A stretch of DNA of 34,769 bases from an uncultured Bacteroidia bacterium (GTDB lineage: Bacteria; Bacteroidota; Bacteroidia; Bacteroidales; UBA932): positions 1 through 34,769 of the forward strand of contig CADAXR010000011.1 in the NCBI GenBank assembly GCA_902791945.1, written 5' to 3'. Under the pieces are notes generated by a model that worked only from the letters and a program-made list of their open reading frames with translations, was not told the DNA's origin and did not search any database. Within the stretch, counting starts at the first letter, position 1, and each line of letters starts with the position of its first letter. A program made the position numbers and the translations under genes. Below, piece after piece: positions 31,058 to 34,769 of this stretch.

Positions 31058-31732
31058 ATGAGAAAACTTCTGATTCTTTTCGCCGCGGCGCTCCCTCTTT
31101 CGCTCGCCGCTCAAAATCTTCCCTCCGTGGCTTCCGGAAGCCTCGACGGAGTCTCTGAAGTCAATCGCATAAGTGTGAAATTCGCCTGGGGAGGCGCTAC
31201 CGTCGCCGGCATGAGCGAGGAGGCCTACAGCCTCACCGACAAGGCCTGGGAAGACGGCAAGGCCGAGGCCGAGCGGCGTTTCATCGTGGAGCTCAACACT
31301 TCGCTCCGCCGCGCCGCCATCGAAGCCGCCCCTTTCGAGAACACTAAATACACCCTCCTCGTCTCGGTCGTAGGCGTCTCCAAGACCGGCGACGTGACAG
31401 CTCTCGCACAGGTCCTTGACGAGTCGAACGCCGAGGTCGCCGTGATTGAAGGCATCTACGGCAAAGGTGGCAAGGTCGGAGGGCTTTCGAACCTCGTCGG
31501 CGACGGTATGGAGAGCGCCGCCCGCCAGACGGGCCGCTGCTTCCTCCGCGCCTTCGGCATCATCTACACCCCTTCCGAGCAGGAGACCGAATCCATCAAG
31601 CAGCTCCAGGTAGAGATTGACTCCCTTGAAAAAGGCGTCCGCGACGCCACCGGCGCCCTCTACCAGAGCGCCAAGCGCGCCACCCTCGAGCAGTACAAGC
31701 GCTTCCTGGAAGCCCTGCCGTTCGTGAAGTAA
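31058..31732 (+). CDS. Secreted protein of unknown function
   Basis: A 224-residue protein with a signal peptide (MRKLLILFAAALPLSLAAQ). The body reads as a mixed alpha/beta domain: VNRISVKFAWGGATVAGMSE, KAEAERRFIVELNTSLRRAA, YTLLVSVVGVSKTGDVTALAQ and a Gly-rich loop IYGKGGKVGGLSNLVGDGME. A C-terminal coiled-coil-like helix (TESIKQLQVEIDSLEKGVRD) follows. I do not recognise the family; the central part suggests an envelope protein with a curved sheet, but this is only an impression. I chose ATG at 31058 because the signal peptide starts there; the frame upstream to 31016 is unlikely. It is divergent from the PASTA gene and ends at a bidirectional terminator. Confidence 0.7.
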   Translation: MRKLLILFAAALPLSLAAQNLPSVASGSLDGVSEVNRISVKFAWGGATVAGMSEEAYSLTDKAWEDGKAEAERRFIVELNTSLRRAAIEAAPFENTKYTLLVSVVGVSKTGDVTALAQVLDESNAEVAVIEGIYGKGGKVGGLSNLVGDGMESAARQTGRCFLRAFGIIYTPSEQETESIKQLQVEIDSLEKGVRDATGALYQSAKRATLEQYKRFLEALPFVK

Positions 31733-31749
31733 AAACCGACACAAGACAG

Positions 31750-31788
31750 AAAAAAGAGACTGACTCAAATAGAGCCAGTCTCTTTTTT
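31750..31788. terminator. Bidirectional terminator between convergent genes
   Basis: AAAAAAGAGACTG-a-CTC pairs with GAG-c-CAGTCTCTTTTTT around loop AAATA, with A and T runs outside. It serves the secreted-protein gene on plus and the membrane-protein pair on minus. Confidence 0.8.
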
Positions 31789-31803
31789 TGAAGTGCGTGG
31801 TCT

Positions 31804-32580
31804 TTAGAACCTTATGGCTAAGCCGAGGCCGTTGCGGCCGGAGACGACGTTGAAGGACATCGCGTTGCGCTGGTTGTAGCTGTCCGCAGCCCAGTTGAGG
31901 CGGGCGTTGCCGATGCAGAAGAGGGGAGCACCGACGGTCATCGCGGTCACACCGACGCTGAGGAAGACGATGCCGCTGTAGTAGAGGGCGGCTGACCAGG
32001 AGTTATAATAGTAGTTGTCGCCGGACCAATCCCACATAGTCGTTGCGCCTACCGCCGTGAACACAATACCTACGCCGGTAAGGGCGCCACCGGTGATGAG
32101 GAGGCTCTTACCTGAGCTCCTCTGGCGGAGCGCACCGTTGACGGTCTCGAACTCGTCGGCGTTGAAATAGTTGCGGTACTCGCCTTCATAGATCTGGCTC
32201 CCTCCAACCTCGAAGTCGCCGCCCGTGTGCTCCATGTGGCCTGTCACGCGCGGGGTCGCGGCCTGGGGGTTATACGAGGCCTGACGGTCCGCGGACTGGA
32301 AGGCCTGAGGGACATTCTGCTGCACGGGAGCGGGGGCTGTGAACACCTGCTCGGTGCCGTTGGCAAAACGGATCTTCTGGACGTTGGAGGTCGCAATCCT
32401 GTAGTTGGGACCTTCCTGGTTGTCGTAGGTTTTGTAGACGATCTCGGCATCGCTGATTTCGAGCACGACTGCGGAGATGATCTGGCTGTCGCGGGTCAGG
32501 ATGATGTCCTGGGCGGAAGCGTTGGACGCGCAGAACAGCATCGCTGTCGCTGCGGCAAGGATTGCAAATATCTTTTTCAT
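31804..32580 (-). CDS. Putative membrane protein, paralogue 2 of a tandem pair
   Basis: A 258-residue protein with a signal peptide (ending NASAQ). An N-terminal beta domain (about 24-80: DIILTRDSQIISAVVLEISD ... KIRFANGTEQVF) is a type common in Bacteroidetes secreted proteins. A Gln/Pro-rich linker follows, then a C-terminal part with two hydrophobic stretches (SLLITGGALTGVGIVFTAVG; LYYSGIVFLSVGVTAMTVGA). The C-terminal end is NVVSGRNGLGLAIRF with a terminal Phe, which suggests insertion as or association with an outer-membrane barrel. It is closely similar in length and order to the gene at 32604-33368 and follows it after 23 nt. Function unknown. Confidence 0.78.
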   Translation of the reverse strand: MKKIFAILAAATAMLFCASNASAQDIILTRDSQIISAVVLEISDAEIVYKTYDNQEGPNYRIATSNVQKIRFANGTEQVFTAPAPVQQNVPQAFQSADRQASYNPQAATPRVTGHMEHTGGDFEVGGSQIYEGEYRNYFNADEFETVNGALRQRSSGKSLLITGGALTGVGIVFTAVGATTMWDWSGDNYYYNSWSAALYYSGIVFLSVGVTAMTVGAPLFCIGNARLNWAADSYNQRNAMSFNVVSGRNGLGLAIRF

Positions 32581-32603
32581 ATTGCTGAAGGGGTTAATAA
32601 TTT

Positions 32604-33368
32604 CTAGAACTTAAGGGCAAGGCCTAAGCCGTTGCGGCCGGCGACGACATTGAAGGTCATCGCGTTGCGTTGGTTGTAGTTGTCGGCGACCCAGTTGAGG
32701 CGGGAGTTGCCGACGCAGTAGAGAGGGGAGCCGATTGTCATAAGGGTTATACCGGTGCCCATTAGTGTGAATCCGGTCATTCCGAATGCCCAGGCCATGT
32801 AGTCGTAGTCACCCTCCATACAGAATATCCACCAGGGGATGGTGAAGAGGATACCGATTCCGGTCGTGACGCCACCGGCGATGAGGAGGCCTTTACCGGC
32901 GTTTCTCTGGCGCACGGCGCCGTTGATGGTGCTGTATTCGTCGGCGTTGAAGTAGTTGTGGTACTCTCCTTCATAGATCCTTCTGCCGTTGAGCTCGAAA
33001 TCTCCGTGGCTGTGCTCCATATGGCCGACGATGGGGGTGTTTGCTACCGGGCCGGAATTATATGAGGGCTGCTGAGGCGCCGGGGCAGGCTCGGCGGGCG
33101 CTTCTGTCGTGATTGTCGCCATGGTGGCGAAGTTCTGCTCTATGCCGTTGGCAAAGCGGATTTTCTGTACCTGGGAAATGGCGATTTTGTAAGTCGGGCC
33201 GCTCTGGTTGTCGTAGGCCTTGTAAATTACTTCGTTGTGGTTGATCTCACTGATGATGGCGGTGATGATCTGGCTGTCGCGGGTCAGGATGATGTCCTGG
33301 GCGGAGGCATTGAACGCGGAAAGCAGCATTGCCGCCGCTGCGACGAGGATGACGATGAGTTTTTTCAT
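32604..33368 (-). CDS. Putative membrane protein, paralogue 1 of a tandem pair
   Basis: A 254-residue protein with a signal peptide (MKKLIVILVAAAAMLLSAFNASAQ), the same DIILTRDSQII N-terminal domain, a Pro-rich linker (EAPAEPAPAPQQPSYN), and a C-terminal half with two hydrophobic stretches. It ends NVVAGRNGLGLALKF. It is clearly paralogous to the next gene along its length, including YEGEYHNYFNADEYSTINGA versus YEGEYRNYFNADEFETVNGA. I chose ATG at 33368; the frame to 33413 only adds residues upstream of the signal peptide. It is first in a two-gene unit with a promoter at 33402-33409. Function unknown; outer-membrane location is inferred from the terminal Phe and the signal peptide. Confidence 0.78.
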   Translation of the reverse strand: MKKLIVILVAAAAMLLSAFNASAQDIILTRDSQIITAIISEINHNEVIYKAYDNQSGPTYKIAISQVQKIRFANGIEQNFATMATITTEAPAEPAPAPQQPSYNSGPVANTPIVGHMEHSHGDFELNGRRIYEGEYHNYFNADEYSTINGAVRQRNAGKGLLIAGGVTTGIGILFTIPWWIFCMEGDYDYMAWAFGMTGFTLMGTGITLMTIGSPLYCVGNSRLNWVADNYNQRNAMTFNVVAGRNGLGLALKF

Positions 33369-33401
33369 AATACCTTGTTGTCCAAGTTGTCCGTATAAAT
33401 G

Positions 33402-33409
33402 CAAAAATA
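33402..33409 (-). promoter_or_regulatory. Candidate -7 box for the tandem paralogue unit
   Basis: On the minus strand TATTTTTG, 33 nt before the ATG at 33368, with a TTG (plus 33428-33430) 18 nt upstream. It is divergent from the promoter at 33455-33486. Confidence 0.5.
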
Positions 33410-33454
33410 TCAAAAATTGCCGAATATCAACACAATTGGAGAAATTTTATCACA

Positions 33455-33486
33455 TTTGCAAAGGATTTATTTATTGCATATCTTTG
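33455..33486 (+). promoter_or_regulatory. Promoter of the YiiX-like lipoprotein gene
   Basis: TTTG (33455-33458), a 20-nt spacer and TATCTTTG (33479-33486) fit the consensus. The box ends ten nt before the ATG at 33497, so the leader would be only a few nt long. Confidence 0.7.
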
Positions 33487-33496
33487 ACATTTGGGT

Positions 33497-34096
33497 ATGC
33501 GGACCGGAGTTTCCATACTGCTGTTGCCCTTGATTTTTCTTGCCCTTTCGTGTTCGGAAGGAAAGGAAAGGGTGATTCCGGAAGATGGCATTGAGGAAGG
33601 AGACCTCGCCTTCCGGTGCGGCCGGGGCGTTTTCAGCCGTATAGTAACCACCGCCGAGCAGGAAGGGGTCTACAGCCACGTTGGGCTCGTAGTCCGCGAC
33701 GATGGTAAGTGGAAAGTCGCCCATGCAGTGCCGGCGGAGCCGGAGTACAAGGGCGATTTCGACAGGGTGAAGCTGGAGGATATAGAGGTGTTCTTCTCCC
33801 CGGACAGGGCCTGCAGCGGCTGCCTGGTGCGTCCCGGAGTCCGCGACCCGGAAAGGATGTGCGCAGAAGCGATACGCGCCGCGAGGGACAGCGTCGCTTT
33901 CGACGGCGGGTATGACCTTGCCGATTCGTCGAAGGTCTATTGCACGGAGTTCGTCTGGCGCCTGTACCTGCAGGACGGCACAGACCTCAGCGAAGGCCGC
34001 CGCCGCCACATCAACGTCCTCGGGGTAGGCGGCGACGTGATCCTCCCCGAGCATTTATTGGAATATAAGGATATGAAACCATATTACAAATTTTAA
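33497..34096 (+). CDS. YiiX/NlpC-P60-like lipoprotein (permuted papain-like amidase)
   Basis: A 199-residue lipoprotein with signal MRTGVSILLLPLIFLALSC and a lipobox ending at Cys19. The rest resembles the YiiX/YebB family (permuted NlpC/P60, C92-type): EEGDLAFRCGRGVFSRIVT, the catalytic His in YSHVGLVVRD, and the catalytic Cys in VYCTEFVWRLY near the C-terminus. That order, His before Cys, is the circularly permuted arrangement. Members hydrolyse amide or ester bonds in peptidoglycan peptides, lipids or other substrates; the actual substrate here is unknown. ATG at 33497 was chosen over a TTG at 33491 because the lipoprotein signal begins there. The next lipoprotein gene follows after 12 nt. 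Confidence 0.82.
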   Translation: MRTGVSILLLPLIFLALSCSEGKERVIPEDGIEEGDLAFRCGRGVFSRIVTTAEQEGVYSHVGLVVRDDGKWKVAHAVPAEPEYKGDFDRVKLEDIEVFFSPDRACSGCLVRPGVRDPERMCAEAIRAARDSVAFDGGYDLADSSKVYCTEFVWRLYLQDGTDLSEGRRRHINVLGVGGDVILPEHLLEYKDMKPYYKF

Positions 34097-34108
34097 AATC
34101 TTACAGCT

Positions 34109-34489
34109 ATGAAACGTATCATTACCATCGCAGCCATCGCCCTCGCGGCGCTTTTCGCTTCCTCTTGCGGCGCCAAGTCCAACGGCCCTGAAGGCGTTAT
34201 CAAGAAGGCATTCGAGGCTATCCAGAAGCACGACTATGACGGCTATGCCGCGACCTTCAACATCAGCGAATCCGACCAGAAGATGCTCGCCGGCATGCTC
34301 GAGGAGAAACTTTCCTCCGAGCTTGACAAGAAGGGAGGCATCGACAACTACAAGATTACCGACATCCAGATTGACGGTGAAAAGGCGACCGCCAAGGTCC
34401 ACGTTGCCTACAAAGACGGTTCTGAGGACGACCAGACGATAAACCTCGTGAAGGTCGATGACGAGTGGAAGCAGGAGCTTAAGAAATAA
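34109..34489 (+). CDS. DUF4878-like lipoprotein
   Basis: A 126-residue lipoprotein with signal MKRIITIAAIALAALFASSC (Cys20). The mature part is a small NTF2-like alpha/beta domain of the DUF4878 type: GPEGVIKKAFEAIQKHDYDG near the start, then paired strands NYKITDIQIDGEKATAKVHV and INLVKVDDEWKQELKK at the end, the usual closing strand. These proteins are widespread in Bacteroidetes; function unknown. It lies 12 nt after the YiiX-like gene and two nt before the isochorismatase-family gene, so a shared transcript is likely. Confidence 0.8.
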   Translation: MKRIITIAAIALAALFASSCGAKSNGPEGVIKKAFEAIQKHDYDGYAATFNISESDQKMLAGMLEEKLSSELDKKGGIDNYKITDIQIDGEKATAKVHVAYKDGSEDDQTINLVKVDDEWKQELKK

Positions 34490-34491
34490 TT

Positions 34492-34769
34492 ATGGAAAAA
34501 CTGAATCACCCTGCCATCCTCGTCGTTGACATGCTCAACGACTTCGTCACCGGAGCGCTCGGATGCGACCGTGCGAGGGACATCGTCCCCGCGACGGCCG
34601 AACTCCTTGATGCCGCCCGCAAGGCCGGCGTCCCCGTCATTTTCTGCAACGACGCCCACCTCAAGGGCATCGACCGCGAGCTCAAGCTCTGGGGCGACCA
34701 CGCCATCGCCGGGACCCCCGGCGCCGAGGTCATCCCCGAACTCGGCCTCTGCGGGAGCGACTACGTCGT
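34492..34769 (+). CDS. Isochorismatase-family cysteine hydrolase, 5' part only
   Basis: Starts two nt after the previous stop and runs off the right edge after about 92 codons. It shows the family's catalytic-Asp strand ILVVDMLNDFV, the AAELLDAARKAGVPVIFCND-type helix and strand, and the HAIAGTPGAEVIPEL segment. The catalytic Cys lies beyond the window. Members include nicotinamidases, isochorismatases and related amidases; the subtype cannot be decided from this part. Confidence 0.85.
   Translation, partial: MEKLNHPAILVVDMLNDFVTGALGCDRARDIVPATAELLDAARKAGVPVIFCNDAHLKGIDRELKLWGDHAIAGTPGAEVIPELGLCGSDYV

Overview
The window is about 34.8 kb of a high-GC chromosome from a member of the Bacteroidota, most likely the order Bacteroidales. 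Three things point there. First, promoters repeatedly show the Bacteroidetes -7 box TAnnTTTG, some with a TTG or TTTG about 18-21 nt upstream. Second, the proteins are typical of the group: an OMP_b-brl_3-type outer-membrane protein, AsmA-like protein, DUF4878 and DUF6567-like lipoproteins, a 2-oxoacid:ferredoxin oxidoreductase, a zinc-less sirtuin and a stand-alone PASTA protein. Third, Shine-Dalgarno sequences are scarce except before rpsU, rpmA and one small secreted protein. I cannot assign a genus.

Layout. 1-3.4 kb: the 3' part of a DUF1349 gene, tRNA-Leu(UAG), a GH20 hexosaminidase lipoprotein, and a divergent D-2-hydroxyacid dehydrogenase. 3.3-7.2 kb: a structured intergenic element, then a giant AsmA-like protein. 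7.2-12.6 kb: an accessory, partly AT-richer island with a DUF6567-like lipoprotein, a RAYT-type Y1 transposase, a small secreted repeat protein, a sirtuin interrupted by an in-frame TAG, and an AAA ATPase. Three palindromic REPIN-like elements of one family lie in this island, two of them (155 and 156 bp) inverted at its edges. 12.6-15.6 kb: core genes rpsU, then rplU-rpmA-serS-ruvC. 15.6-18.9 kb: a large outer-membrane beta-barrel protein, then a second structured element with the same three-hairpin plan as the first.

18.9-27.6 kb is a metabolic block. A minus-strand operon reads porin, korA, korB, gdhA. Divergent from it is a DASS (SLC13) transporter fused to a C-terminal M49 (dipeptidyl peptidase III)-like domain whose zinc site looks destroyed. 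Together these suggest uptake of a dicarboxylate such as 2-oxoglutarate or succinate and its interconversion with succinyl-CoA and glutamate. 27.6-29.1 kb: an ECF sigma factor, a small membrane protein (probable anti-sigma) and a Spy/CpxP-like periplasmic protein. 29.1-31 kb: a PASTA protein translationally coupled to an RluA-family pseudouridine synthase. 31-34.8 kb: a secreted protein of unknown function, two tandem paralogous membrane proteins, a YiiX-like lipoprotein amidase, a DUF4878-like lipoprotein and the start of an isochorismatase-family hydrolase.

Most noteworthy are the DASS/M49-like fusion with a lost zinc site, two unlinked copies of an apparently covarying three-hairpin element, the RAYT with its REPIN family, and the amber codon at the conserved tyrosine of the sirtuin. 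All family assignments come from reading motifs; no database search was run.
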